From Fimbriimonadales bacterium (lineage in GTDB: Bacteria; Armatimonadota; Fimbriimonadia; Fimbriimonadales; GBS-DC): DNA of 64,000 nucleotides. Below the pieces are notes generated by a model that was given only the letters and a program-made list of their open reading frames with translations, searched no databases and was not told the DNA's origin. Shown here piece by piece: positions 46,519 through 56,080 of the stretch; position 1 is the first letter of the stretch, and each line of letters opens with the position of its first letter. The stretch is taken from the NCBI GenBank assembly GCA_026003075.1, contig BPGO01000002.1, positions 248,001 to 312,000 on the forward strand, written 5' to 3'. Both the position numbers and the translations under genes were made by a program.

Positions 46519-47036
46519 GTAATAGCGGCGGTTGTGGGTGTAGTCAGCCTCAGAAACCGATGACACCACAACAAATCAAAGCTACTCTTCAAAGTGTCTC
46601 TGTAACTCCTACACGGGCACAGCGATGCTATTGCTCAAAGCCTAGAAGAATAAGAAGCGACATTCAGCAGTGGTGTCCACCGAAGCACTGGATCGAACCT
46701 TTTTGCGATCACTACAACAATCAAGGTCCAGATTTCGATAGAGATGGCGAACTCGATGAACCCAATTACCGTCAACAGAGAACACGCAGAATTGTTGAAT
46801 GCAACGGCAATACATATGTAAAATGCGGACCATGGACTTGGACGAGTACATGTTGTCTCACCTCATCTGCTGAACCTGACTGTTTAGACAATGTAAGAGG
46901 GCCAGGCAGCATAATTGAATGTAGCGAAATTGTGACGCCTGGAACAAGGATTACACCAGACCCAGGCTTGCCTGATGTGCCTCCAGAGAGTCCGAGACCA
47001 ACTCCCGATCCAAGAGTGCCGCCTCGTGGTCGGTAA
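46388..47036 (+). pseudogene. Secreted cysteine-rich protein, frame-shifted (OFF) by poly-G tract (module B)
   Basis: The signal-peptide frame from ATG 46388 runs MMHRRQKFLGLTALSLAI... LNELRGGGKCPCDE and stops at 46522 because the G run is 10 long. The body frame reopens as MSNSGGCGCSQPQ (ATG 46515) and runs to 47036. A run of 9 or 12 G would join the two into one protein of about 215 residues. The body has 12 cysteines and a Pro-rich end (PDPGLPDVPPESPRPTPDP). It shares C-x7-C-x2-W-x5-CC-x8-C with the module A protein. This is either a phase-variable OFF state or a homopolymer sequencing error. Confidence 0.7.
46491..46500 (+). repeat. Poly-G tract, 10 G
   Basis: Ten consecutive G at the same place as the 15-G tract of module A. 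The lengths differ by five, which changes the downstream frame. Confidence 0.9.
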
Positions 47037-47050
47037 GGTAGTATCAGCCA

Positions 47051-47099
47051 TTGTGGGGGGTATAGGTTTTGCCTAGATGAGGGCAAGCTCCCCCCACAA
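47051..47099 (+). terminator. Hairpin between the cysteine-rich and membrane genes (module B)
   Basis: TTGTGGGGGG and CCCCCCACAA pair perfectly over 10 bp, enclosing a second small stem TTGCC/GGCAA. There is no T-tract. Its position matches the module A hairpin at 44208, but the sequence is unrelated. Confidence 0.55.
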
Positions 47100-47119
47100 C
47101 AATGCAGGAGGATGTTCTT

Positions 47120-47620
47120 ATGGGTGCAAACCGTATACGGAAAAATACATTTGAGCAATGGCTCTTGGTCGCCTTACTTGGTATTGTTGCCGTAGGCATT
47201 TTGCCGCAACTGGCTCACGGGGTGCTACAGGTGATCTTTCATACCGTTGGTTATATCTTTGTTGAAAGTTATCGGGAGCACATAAGTAGCTTTGGAGGCT
47301 ATACAGGCTACTGGCAAACCCAGCTAATTCCGCGTTTCTGGTACTCTCTAATAAGCAACTGGTTTCTTGAAATGACAAAAGGAATCTTATTAGCGATAAC
47401 CTTATATGCAATACTAAAAATTGTTTCTTCAATAAATTTGCCCAACTGGATGGTTCCATCAGGTATATCGCTTCTGTGGATTGGTTGGCATAATGGGCGT
47501 CGATTGGTGATTGACCCATTCTGGGGCATTATCGACTCCCTCGTATGGATTTTATGTATTTTTGCCTTATATTATGCCTTAAAACGCACAGAGCTGCTGT
47601 CTGACGGAGGTGAAGTATGA
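47120..47620 (+). CDS. Small multi-TM membrane protein (module B)
   Basis: A 166-residue protein with about four TM helices (WLLVALLGIVAVGILPQL, GILLAITLYAILKIVSSI, WMVPSGISLLWIGW, SLVWILCIFALYYAL). ATG 47120 follows AGGAGGATGTTCTT. It is the positional counterpart of the module A membrane protein, with weak similarity at the N-terminus. It overlaps the prepilin-like gene by ATGA, so translation is coupled. Confidence 0.65.
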   Translation: MGANRIRKNTFEQWLLVALLGIVAVGILPQLAHGVLQVIFHTVGYIFVESYREHISSFGGYTGYWQTQLIPRFWYSLISNWFLEMTKGILLAITLYAILKIVSSINLPNWMVPSGISLLWIGWHNGRRLVIDPFWGIIDSLVWILCIFALYYALKRTELLSDGGEV

Positions 47621-48294
47621 AACGCGAACGAGCCTTGACTCTAATAGAGCTTCTCACGGTGGTAGTCATCGTTCTACTCTTACTGGCGATTATGCTCCCC
47701 GTCGTTCTCTATTTTCGCAAGAACGCGCAGAAAACACACTGCATAAATAACCTTCGTCAAATCGGTACCGCGATTCAACTATATCGTGCAGACTTCGGAG
47801 GTGCATTTCCAAGTCGGTTGTCTTTGCTGATGTCGTACATAAAAACCGATGAGATTCTTGTATGTCCAACGGAGCCTGCTGGAAACGGTTTGTCAGCTAT
47901 TGAGCAGGTTCCGACTAACTATGTGAGTATTCTATGCGATTTGAGCGACGCAAGTGCTTCAATCAATACAAGCGATCGTAATGTTCAAGCGGCACAACTC
48001 CTGATGGAGCTGGATGCCAATCATGGGGTTCTCGTCTGCATTCTTCACGGGCGTCGTGTTGATGATAGTTATATGTATAATGGGAATGGTCCAGCCTTAG
48101 GTTCTCATGAAGGTTTGATCCTACGCCTACAAGCAGATACCTCTGTGGTTCCAGTACAGGTATTTTATGACACCATTCTAGGACCTGGAAACACAAGGTC
48201 GTTATCGGGATGGTATGTGTTCTCAAATGTACGTCCTTGTCCTGAAGCAATTAGACGCCTTCAGCCACTTATGCTGAACTGTCCAAACGAGTAA
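47617..48294 (+). CDS. Prepilin-like protein (module B)
   Basis: A 225-residue paralog of the module A prepilin. The leader MKRERA precedes the processing motif and hydrophobic helix LTLIELLTVVVIVLLLLAIMLPVV, with Glu at position 5. CINNLRQIGTAIQLYRADFGGAFP follows. Shared blocks with the paralog are DANHGVLVCILHGR, EGLILRLQADTSV and WYVFSNVRPCPEAIRR. It is likely processed by a prepilin peptidase encoded elsewhere and placed in a pseudopilus-like structure. It is the last gene of module B. Confidence 0.82.
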   Translation: MKRERALTLIELLTVVVIVLLLLAIMLPVVLYFRKNAQKTHCINNLRQIGTAIQLYRADFGGAFPSRLSLLMSYIKTDEILVCPTEPAGNGLSAIEQVPTNYVSILCDLSDASASINTSDRNVQAAQLLMELDANHGVLVCILHGRRVDDSYMYNGNGPALGSHEGLILRLQADTSVVPVQVFYDTILGPGNTRSLSGWYVFSNVRPCPEAIRRLQPLMLNCPNE

Positions 48295-48521
48295 TTCTTA
48301 TACTCATATCTTTCACACCACGCAAGTAAGGCTGCTACCATCAGAACAGGCTCGTTAGAGGCTGTTTAGGAAGGTAGATAGGGTATCATCACAGTAGGAG
48401 TACCCATCGCTTCAGCAGGGGGCGATGAATGGTAGCCGTCCCTACACTGCGCAGGAGTGGCAGATGCTGACACAAATCGCGCAAGACGAAGCAGGCTTCC
48501 GATAAGGTATACTCCTATGCA
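48295..48521. other. Intergenic stretch between module B and the thiC riboswitch
   Basis: No real gene is seen. A 26-codon ORF (48425-48505, MNGSRPYTAQEWQMLTQ...) might be a remnant of some gene's 3' end but has no SD and no recognisable match. TATACT at 48508-48513 is a likely -10 for the riboswitch transcript. Confidence 0.4.
48508..48513 (+). promoter_or_regulatory. -10 box of the thiC transcript
   Basis: TATACT 8 nt before the riboswitch P1 stem begins, so transcription would start at the aptamer edge. Confidence 0.5.
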
Positions 48522-49999
<1,478 letters not shown>

Positions 50000-50024
50000 G
50001 CATCGCCGCACCAGCGAACACAGA

Positions 50025-50079
50025 GCGATTCCTCGCCTGCGCCTAACCCTTGCTCATTCCGAGCGCAGCGAGGAATCGC
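50025..50079. terminator. 12-bp inverted repeat between convergent thiC and methylase genes
   Basis: GCGATTCCTCGC (50025-50036) and GCGAGGAATCGC (50068-50079) are exact complements with a 31-nt loop. No T-tract; a possible bidirectional end signal. The right arm lies in the last codons of the methylase. Confidence 0.4.
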
Positions 50080-51115
50080 CATGCCCCAACGCGTCCCAAA
50101 CCGCCCTGTGTTTGGTCGCCAGAAACAGCATCTCCCGATTGTGGGTGTGCGAAACTTGCCCCACTTTCTCGCCGCGTGGGTTGTGGATGCCAATCAACGC
50201 GCCAACATACCGCTTATAAGGGCGTTCAAAACACACCACATAGCCCCACTCGCCCAAAATGGCTTCCAATTCCGAACGGGTGAGGTAGCCCTCGTTGTTG
50301 AAGGAGACTAAAATATGCTGCGCTTGTATCTGTGAGACGAGTCGCGCCATCGCGTCCCCTGCGCTCGCACGCGAGTTGAAGGGACTCTTGCGGTGTTTCA
50401 CATCCACGCGCTTGCGTGCCACGCCGTAGGTTTCGGGATTGTCCCACAGCACCAGCGTCTCCCACACATGGTAGTTGCCGAGATAGGAGTGTTGGTTGTA
50501 GGGCGGGTCTAAGTAGAATAGGTCGGCTTTGAGGGCGCCTGCCAGCTCCAGCGCGTCTTCCTGATACGCTTTGCCGACCCCCGAAAGCAGCGGCGGGTAC
50601 TGGAGCTGAAGGGGGTGATATGCACGGGGCGCCCACTGCTTGAGGTACGCCATCTGAAGCCCTGTCGTGGAGTCCACCCTATCCGCCGCGAGCATCAGAC
50701 TGGTCAGCAAAATCGCACGCAGGAGGGGATCCTCGTACTGGTTGATGGCTTCGCGAATGGCTTCAATACGCATCCCGTTCTCGGGGCGAAAGTAGCGCGC
50801 CTGCTCACAATAGTTTTCGGTAAACCACCCACGCTTGGGCGGCGACCCCCTCAGCGACTCCAGTATCGGCTGCACCCGCTCGGGAGGATAGTCATCGCGG
50901 TTCGCCTCCACGAGGGCTTGCGCCAACACATAAGCGTAGGTGTTGTGGTCGTTGGCATAGACGAAGTAGCCCCGTGCTTTGAGCGCATGCGCCACCCGCG
51001 CGCTCCCCGAAAACAGGTCGGCGACGCTTCGAATAGGCGCGAGCGCATTCACGCGGTCTACAACGCCTGCGATCCAGCCCACCAAAGCACGCTTCGAACC
51101 CAGATATTTAATCAT
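50054..51115 (-). CDS. D12-class N6-adenine DNA methyltransferase
   Basis: Transfers methyl from S-adenosylmethionine to adenine N6 in DNA. ATG 51115 gives 353 residues beginning MIKYLGSKRALVGWI, the normal D12 start; no SD is visible. The SAM motif is ADLFSGSARVAHALKARGY and the catalytic motif is DPPY (203-206, LFYLDPPYNQHSYLGNY). No cognate endonuclease or specificity gene lies nearby, so it looks like an orphan (regulatory or defence-evading) enzyme. The target site is not predictable; the serine hydrolase gene lies 63 nt upstream on the same strand. Confidence 0.9.
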   Translation of the reverse strand: MIKYLGSKRALVGWIAGVVDRVNALAPIRSVADLFSGSARVAHALKARGYFVYANDHNTYAYVLAQALVEANRDDYPPERVQPILESLRGSPPKRGWFTENYCEQARYFRPENGMRIEAIREAINQYEDPLLRAILLTSLMLAADRVDSTTGLQMAYLKQWAPRAYHPLQLQYPPLLSGVGKAYQEDALELAGALKADLFYLDPPYNQHSYLGNYHVWETLVLWDNPETYGVARKRVDVKHRKSPFNSRASAGDAMARLVSQIQAQHILVSFNNEGYLTRSELEAILGEWGYVVCFERPYKRYVGALIGIHNPRGEKVGQVSHTHNREMLFLATKHRAVWDALGHGDSSLRSE

Positions 51116-51178
51116 GCGCCGCGTGGAATGGGGTTCCCTGCCCCGCTTGGTTTGGCAGCGGCGTGGAGGCACAACCCG

Positions 51179-52228
51179 TTAGATCTCACCGACTTGCGCC
51201 GCCAGCGCGTTAAGAATACGCCGCCGATAATCCAGGTAGGCGTCCTTCTCGCGTGCGTAGTAGACATGGTTCGTCAGCAAGATGACTGCCATCTCCACCT
51301 GGGGGTCAAACAGGATGACGACGCCCGTAAAGCCCGAGTGTCCGACGCAGCGTGGGGGGAACAGGTCGCCGCGGGGCAGCATCGGGTTCGGGTGTGCAAA
51401 CAGCCCAAGGGTGTGCATGCTGGGCGGCTGGTTGCCGATTTGCGCTTGAGGCGTAAGCAGCAGCTGCACCGAGTAATACGAGAGCAACGGACGCCCGCCG
51501 CTGAGGATCATCCGCGCGTAGCGGATCAGGTCCTCCAAAGTGCCAAACAGCCCTGCGTGCCCCGCGACGCCCCCCATCGCCGCCGCGTTCTCGTCATGCA
51601 CCTCGCCGCGCAGAACCTTCTGGGAACGGCTTTCGGAGTGTCCGGTGGGGGCGATACGCGCTTGCAGTTCAGCAGGGGGACAGTAGCCCGTTGCCTGCAG
51701 CCCCAACGGCTCGGCGATTTTCGTGCGGAACAGCTCCGCCTGCGACTGCTCGTACACCCGCTCCAGAATCGCACCCATCAAGATATAGCCGAGGTCGCTG
51801 TAGGTATAGCCCTGTGCTGGGGGACGTGTGCGCGGCGTGTTCAGCACCGCCTGCAACACCGCCTCACGCGAGTCGGCGGTCTTATAGAGCGCACGCCACG
51901 CAGGCAGCCCTGCGGTGTGCGTCAGCAGGTGCTTCACCAACACGCCCTCCAGATGACGCGCTTCAGGGAAAAAGCGGGTAATGGGGGTTTCCAGCGTCAG
52001 CTTGCCCTCCTCCAGCGCAATGAGGGCAAGCGTCGCGGTACTGAGGGGCTTGGTCAGCGACGCGAGGTCGTAAATTGTGGTCGGGTCGGCTTCCGTCTCG
52101 GCTTCGGGGTCGGGCTTGCCAAACGCGCCTTGATACTTGACCCGCCCACCCAACAGCACCGCGCACACCGCGCTGGGGAAGACTTTACGCTCCATCGCCT
52201 CGCGAATCACTTTCTCAACGGTCGGCAT
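51179..52228 (-). CDS. Serine hydrolase, beta-lactamase/esterase family (class C fold)
   Basis: A 349-residue penicillin-binding-protein-like hydrolase. The catalytic Ser57-x-x-Lys60 is in LASLTKPLS, the Tyr143-S-D motif in YTYSDLGYILMG, and the third motif HSGFTG in CVGHSGFTGVVILFDP. There is no signal peptide, so it is probably a cytoplasmic esterase or peptidase rather than a resistance enzyme. The start follows AGGAGCGAG and lies 11 nt after the glycosidase-like gene, suggesting an operon linked to cell-wall or glycan recycling. Confidence 0.88.
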   Translation of the reverse strand: MPTVEKVIREAMERKVFPSAVCAVLLGGRVKYQGAFGKPDPEAETEADPTTIYDLASLTKPLSTATLALIALEEGKLTLETPITRFFPEARHLEGVLVKHLLTHTAGLPAWRALYKTADSREAVLQAVLNTPRTRPPAQGYTYSDLGYILMGAILERVYEQSQAELFRTKIAEPLGLQATGYCPPAELQARIAPTGHSESRSQKVLRGEVHDENAAAMGGVAGHAGLFGTLEDLIRYARMILSGGRPLLSYYSVQLLLTPQAQIGNQPPSMHTLGLFAHPNPMLPRGDLFPPRCVGHSGFTGVVILFDPQVEMAVILLTNHVYYAREKDAYLDYRRRILNALAAQVGEI

Positions 52229-52239
52229 CGTTCTCGCTC

Positions 52240-53370
52240 CTATCTTCCAAAAGGGTAGAGGTTCACCTCGCGTTCAATCTGCTGTAAATAGGTTTCACGG
52301 GCGCCGCTTTGGGTAATAGCGTCGTAGGAGAACAAGCTGAACCCGCGCGCCCCACTGCGTCGTATCGCCCGAATCTTGTTGAGGGTGCTTTCGGGTGAGA
52401 CCTGCCATGCGCCCACGCCCACAATCACGGGTCGCCCCTGCGCCTCGCTGACCACGCGCGTCGCCTGGCGCTGCACCACCGCCGTGTCTTTATCATACGC
52501 CATCGGCAGCACCGTATCCAGCCAGTCGCTGCGCAGCCAGTAAAGCCAGTCCTGCAGTTTGTGCTTCGCCGCCAGCTCCGGCTGCGGCCACACCGCCGCT
52601 GAGAGAATCAGGTTCGGGTTTATGCGGCGCGATTGACGGCTGAATGCGCGGACGAACGCACTCACCTGATCGCGTCGCCAGTCGCTCCACTCCGCGGGAA
52701 ATGCCTGAATCCACGCCAGGGGGTTGCGTCGAGCCGCGCTGCGGTCTAACGCGGCGCGGCGCGCCTCTGGCACGCGCTCCCACATCGCCTCCCGAAAACG
52801 CGCCCGACACCCCGCACAGTAGCAGTAGCTCTCGTAGGGATAGCGCACATAGTCCAAATGGATTCCGTCCAGTTGCGGATACCGTTGCGCCACCTCGGCG
52901 AACACCTTCAGCAGATGCGCCCGCACATTCGGGTTGCTGGGACACAGATACACCCCCTCCACTTTGCCCCCCGTGGTCATCTGATAGCGGTTTTGGGTAT
53001 CACGGGCAATCCAGTTTGGGCTGCGATTGATGACATGCTGGCGACTGCGCGGCATACGCGGCTGACTCCACACATAAAACACATTGAGCCACGCATGCAC
53101 CTGCAGCCCTGTGCCTTCCGCGCAGCGCAGAAGGTAGCCCAACGGGTCAAAATCAGCGGGCTGACCCGTGAGCGCCTCCGCACGCGGCTCATAACTGGAA
53201 CGATAGTACGCATCGCCACGCCCACGCACCTGTACAAAAAGCGCATTAAAGCCGTAGCGCACCGACAACGCAACCACCCGCTCGATGGAGTCCGCAGAGA
53301 CCAACGAGGTACGCACCACCCACAAGGCGCGCGTCTCCTCAGGCAAACGATGTCGGGCTGTCGTGTGCAT
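52240..53370 (-). CDS. Glycoside hydrolase-like family protein (GHL10/DUF187)
   Basis: A 376-residue TIM-barrel hydrolase-like protein. Family segments: RALWVVRTSLVSADSIERVVALSVRYGFNALFVQVRGRGDAYY, FDPLGYLLRCAEGTGLQVHAWLN, LDGIHLDYVRYPYESYCYC, and TVLPMAYDKDT. The acidic residues in HLDYVRYP are the likely catalytic region. Two cysteines (CYCAGCRARF) could bind metal. No signal peptide is seen at the annotated start. Related proteins act on peptidoglycan or other cell-surface glycans; substrate unknown. Confidence 0.85.
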   Translation of the reverse strand: MHTTARHRLPEETRALWVVRTSLVSADSIERVVALSVRYGFNALFVQVRGRGDAYYRSSYEPRAEALTGQPADFDPLGYLLRCAEGTGLQVHAWLNVFYVWSQPRMPRSRQHVINRSPNWIARDTQNRYQMTTGGKVEGVYLCPSNPNVRAHLLKVFAEVAQRYPQLDGIHLDYVRYPYESYCYCAGCRARFREAMWERVPEARRAALDRSAARRNPLAWIQAFPAEWSDWRRDQVSAFVRAFSRQSRRINPNLILSAAVWPQPELAAKHKLQDWLYWLRSDWLDTVLPMAYDKDTAVVQRQATRVVSEAQGRPVIVGVGAWQVSPESTLNKIRAIRRSGARGFSLFSYDAITQSGARETYLQQIEREVNLYPFGR

Positions 53371-53781
53371 CGAAAATCAATTTCGGCATGCCGTCGCGGT
53401 TTCCTGTTCATGCTGGGGAAAATCCCCGCTCGCTAAAAACGGTGTTATGAGCGCAGCCGCGCGGCAATTTACTTAGCCACGCTAAATTCTGCGCGCCCCC
53501 CCGAATCCACGCTTGAGTTCAAAATCAAAGGGGGGTCGCGCAAACGCTGAGTTCAAAATTTTCGCGAATTGTTAAGAAGCGGGCTTAACCCCTTGACAAA
53601 GGCGTCCGGGATGAGGTAACTGTACCGTAGCATTCACCCCCAAGGGTGGGTGCCCATTATTAGCGATAGGGGCGAATGAGGAAACCCTAAGGAGCGGCGT
53701 CGTGCCTGCTGCGCATCATCGCGAACAAAAGCGGTTCGTGTGTTCACTGCAGGGCGGGGGGAGACAGCCCATCGAGTGAGT
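53371..53781. other. 411-nt intergenic region with strong hairpins and a rightward promoter
   Basis: No protein gene. Contents: GGGG-AAAAT-CCCC near 53436; a hairpin TGCGCGCCCCCC (53490-53501) with GGGGGG-T-CGCGCA (53530-53542); the 12-mer TGAGTTCAAAAT at 53514 and 53548; and a promoter TTGACA (53593-53598), 18 nt, TAACTG (53617-53622). Downstream, 53630-53780 forms short hairpins (CACCC-CCAA-GGGTG; CGAAC-aaaagcg-GTTCG) and leads only into a convergent gene. It may encode a small RNA; I could not match it to 6S, tmRNA, RNase P or SRP RNA, nor to a riboswitch class. Confidence 0.45.
53585..53622 (+). promoter_or_regulatory. Promoter without a downstream gene on its strand
   Basis: TTAACCCCTTGACAA includes the -35, with TAACTG 18 nt away. 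The same 15-mer forms the -35 block of the tetR promoter and 13 of its bases form that of the oxidase promoter. Confidence 0.5.
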
Positions 53782-55020
53782 TCACGCCCTTTGCTCAATC
53801 CACCGCTGTGGCTGCTGGCGGAGGTCGGGGTCGCGCCAACGGCGAAGGCGCATCAGGAGCCACTCGCGGCACTCGGTGACGCTCAGGCGCATCAGGCGCG
53901 TCTTGGCGTCGTCGAGATGCTCCAGCGGTACGAAGAGGAATTGCGGCTCCATTCCGAGCGCGATGCCCAGCGTTTCGGGCTGTGCATCGGGGAGTATCAG
54001 CGCCCGGCGGATCCCCAACCGACGCACCAGGCTCTGCTGCCCCCAGAGCGCATCGGCGACGGCTTTGGTGAATTGGGGAACGCGCCAGCACACGGCATAA
54101 GGGAGTTCCTGTCCTGCAAGGAGAGGCGCTTCGCCTGCGAGGGAAAACGACTCGCTTGACTCGACTTGTAAGCCTATTTCCAACCTGCCGAGGGGCACAT
54201 GCTCGGTGCGGAGCGTTTCACGGGCCACTTCCAGCGAAGCGTAGGCCTCCTGCAGCGCGTCGAGCTCGCTCACGAGCAGCGTTAGGTTCAACTCTGCACT
54301 CATGCGCAGCAGCCGTTGCCAGTGTGGGTCGTCGCGGGCGGGCGCCTGCGGGTCATACAGCCAGAGCGGTTTGCCCCCCAGTGCGTGGGCGGTGGCAGCG
54401 ATGTCATCGGGCAGGGTTTCCGACTCAAGCCACACCAGTTCTGCCCCGCTCTGCGCCGCGGCGGCAGTTTGCATCCACTCAGCGGCGACGCATCCCGTCT
54501 GCAGGCGTTTCCCGTCCCAAGTGGTTACGGGTAGGTGTGCGCCTTCCAAATGGTAGCGTGTGTGGGTTGCCACGCGCAGGATCTGGCTCTGGTACCGTGC
54601 CAGCACGGCGGCGCTCGGTTCGATATACGCCACGCCTGCATTGGCATCCAGCACGACGGTCGCTTCGGGGGGCAGTAAGGCAGGCAGTTTCGGCACGAGC
54701 AGGGTGGGCGTTTGCGGTAGCGGGGGGTCGGGCGCGCGTTCCACAATCCAGCCCACCACACGCACATACGGCGCAAGTACGGGCGGGAGGTCGCTTAGGT
54801 CGCGCACGATGCCGACCACCTCCACAGGCTCGGTGGGCATCCGATATTCAATCGAGTGCCATTCGTCCTCGTCTTGGGCGAAGAGGCGCGGGTCAAACCA
54901 GATAGGACTGCCGTAGGTGGGCAGATAGAGCGGCGCACCGACGCCGAGCGCCAGCCCTTTTTGCAGGGGCAAGCCGTAGAGCGTCCACTTGGCAGGCGGT
55001 TCCGAAGTCAGCTCACGCAT
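53782..55020 (-). CDS. PtsI-like (PEP-utilising enzyme) degenerate protein
   Basis: A 412-residue protein with no close family I recognise. Its domain order resembles enzyme I of the PTS. A swivelling phosphohistidine-type domain ends in TVVLDANAGVAYIEPSAAVLARYQ, where PtsI has VIVDGNEG and NPD. This is followed by VTTWDGKRLQ and a barrel-like region with a PtsI-like last part (LGIALGMEPQFLFVPLEHLDDAKTRLMRLSVTECREW). The phosphorylated His (GGxxSH), the R-T-E motif and the late catalytic Cys are not found, so it would be an inactive pseudoenzyme. The start overlaps the DUF58 gene by 8 nt. Confidence 0.5.
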   Translation of the reverse strand: MRELTSEPPAKWTLYGLPLQKGLALGVGAPLYLPTYGSPIWFDPRLFAQDEDEWHSIEYRMPTEPVEVVGIVRDLSDLPPVLAPYVRVVGWIVERAPDPPLPQTPTLLVPKLPALLPPEATVVLDANAGVAYIEPSAAVLARYQSQILRVATHTRYHLEGAHLPVTTWDGKRLQTGCVAAEWMQTAAAAQSGAELVWLESETLPDDIAATAHALGGKPLWLYDPQAPARDDPHWQRLLRMSAELNLTLLVSELDALQEAYASLEVARETLRTEHVPLGRLEIGLQVESSESFSLAGEAPLLAGQELPYAVCWRVPQFTKAVADALWGQQSLVRRLGIRRALILPDAQPETLGIALGMEPQFLFVPLEHLDDAKTRLMRLSVTECREWLLMRLRRWRDPDLRQQPQRWIEQRA

Positions 55021-56080
55021 AGACCTCTACCGAGTAGCCCTGCGCTTGATAGGGTTGCACCCGCGCGTAGCACAGCGCATACTCCTGCGGGGGCACAAAC
55101 AGCGCAATCCGATATTGCTCACCGTACTGTGTTATCAAGCGCGGCAGGTCGTCCAGTATCGAGTGGTTCGCGTTGGGTTGAATCCGTGCGAGTTGGCGCA
55201 ACAGGGTGCGCGGATCGGCGTGATTTTCGGGGGTAAGGCGCAGTTCGGGCAGATTGGAACCGATTAGGATTAAGGAAACGCCTTGCCGGGGGGCTTCCAG
55301 AACAATCCACGCGATATGGCGAATCGCTTGATCGAAATCGGGATAGGCATCGCCTTCGGCTCGCCAAGTGGGGGCTTGCTCCAGCGCGATAACCGTCGGC
55401 GCGAGTTGGCTGGTTTCGAACTCCTTGACATGCCATTCACCGTGGCGTGCGGTGGCGCGCCAGTGGATACGGCGTAGGGGGTCGCCGGGGATATAGGGGC
55501 GCACGCCGTGCCAATCGCTCCCTTCACCGCGTCTGCCCCGCAAGGTCGACGCCGCGAACCGCCCGCGCCCGCCTCCCTCCCAGTTCCAGTTCGGCAGCTG
55601 AATTGGACGCGGCAACACCAGAATGGAGGTGACATCGTCAATCTGTTGCGAGTGGAGGAACAGCCCGAACGGATCTGAGAGTGTGAGTTTCACAGGCCCG
55701 AGTTGCTGTTCGCCGCGTCGCAGCGCCGTGAGGCGATACGGCGTCACACTGCTGTGGGGACTGCTCGATTCGGTCTCGATGGGTTCCAGCATCAGCTCCG
55801 ACGAGACGGTTTCTTCTGCTTTTATCCAGAGTAGCCCGTTGCGCGACGGTACCGTCACCTCTAACTGCGCCTCGGCGGTTTCGCCTTCCATCATCTCGGT
55901 GGGGCAGCGGCGTGTAATGCTGAGTCGTTTGGCGCCGCGCTTCACGATGAGGTAGGTACCGAGCATCAGCGCGCCCAGCACGCTCGCCATCCAGTACATT
56001 TGGCGATTGTTCGTCATCAGCCCCGAACAGAGTAGGAACGAGGTCGCTGCCATCAGCGCGGTCAGTTTATACTCTCTCAT
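55013..56080 (-). CDS. DUF58 domain protein
   Basis: A 355-residue membrane-anchored protein with two N-terminal TM helices (LTALMAATSFLLCSGLM, MASVLGALMLGTYLIV), a beta-rich middle and the DUF58 signature RPYIPGDPLRRIHWRATARHGEWHVKEFE, followed by a von Willebrand A-like domain without a full MIDAS. Such proteins pair with MoxR ATPases in envelope-related chaperone systems. It overlaps the moxR gene by 4 nt (ATGA) and the PtsI-like gene by 8 nt. Confidence 0.88.
   Translation of the reverse strand: MREYKLTALMAATSFLLCSGLMTNNRQMYWMASVLGALMLGTYLIVKRGAKRLSITRRCPTEMMEGETAEAQLEVTVPSRNGLLWIKAEETVSSELMLEPIETESSSPHSSVTPYRLTALRRGEQQLGPVKLTLSDPFGLFLHSQQIDDVTSILVLPRPIQLPNWNWEGGGRGRFAASTLRGRRGEGSDWHGVRPYIPGDPLRRIHWRATARHGEWHVKEFETSQLAPTVIALEQAPTWRAEGDAYPDFDQAIRHIAWIVLEAPRQGVSLILIGSNLPELRLTPENHADPRTLLRQLARIQPNANHSILDDLPRLITQYGEQYRIALFVPPQEYALCYARVQPYQAQGYSVEVYA

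Noticed and set aside
48425..48505. 26-codon ORF upstream of the TPP riboswitch
   Set aside because: No SD, no hydrophobic or known motif; it may be a remnant but cannot be supported as a gene.
50615..52258. 547-codon plus-strand ORF opposite the methylase and serine hydrolase
   Set aside because: Both minus-strand genes have full catalytic motifs; this is a shadow.
54156..54905. 249-codon plus-strand ORF
   Set aside because: Arg/Ala-rich shadow of the PtsI-like gene.
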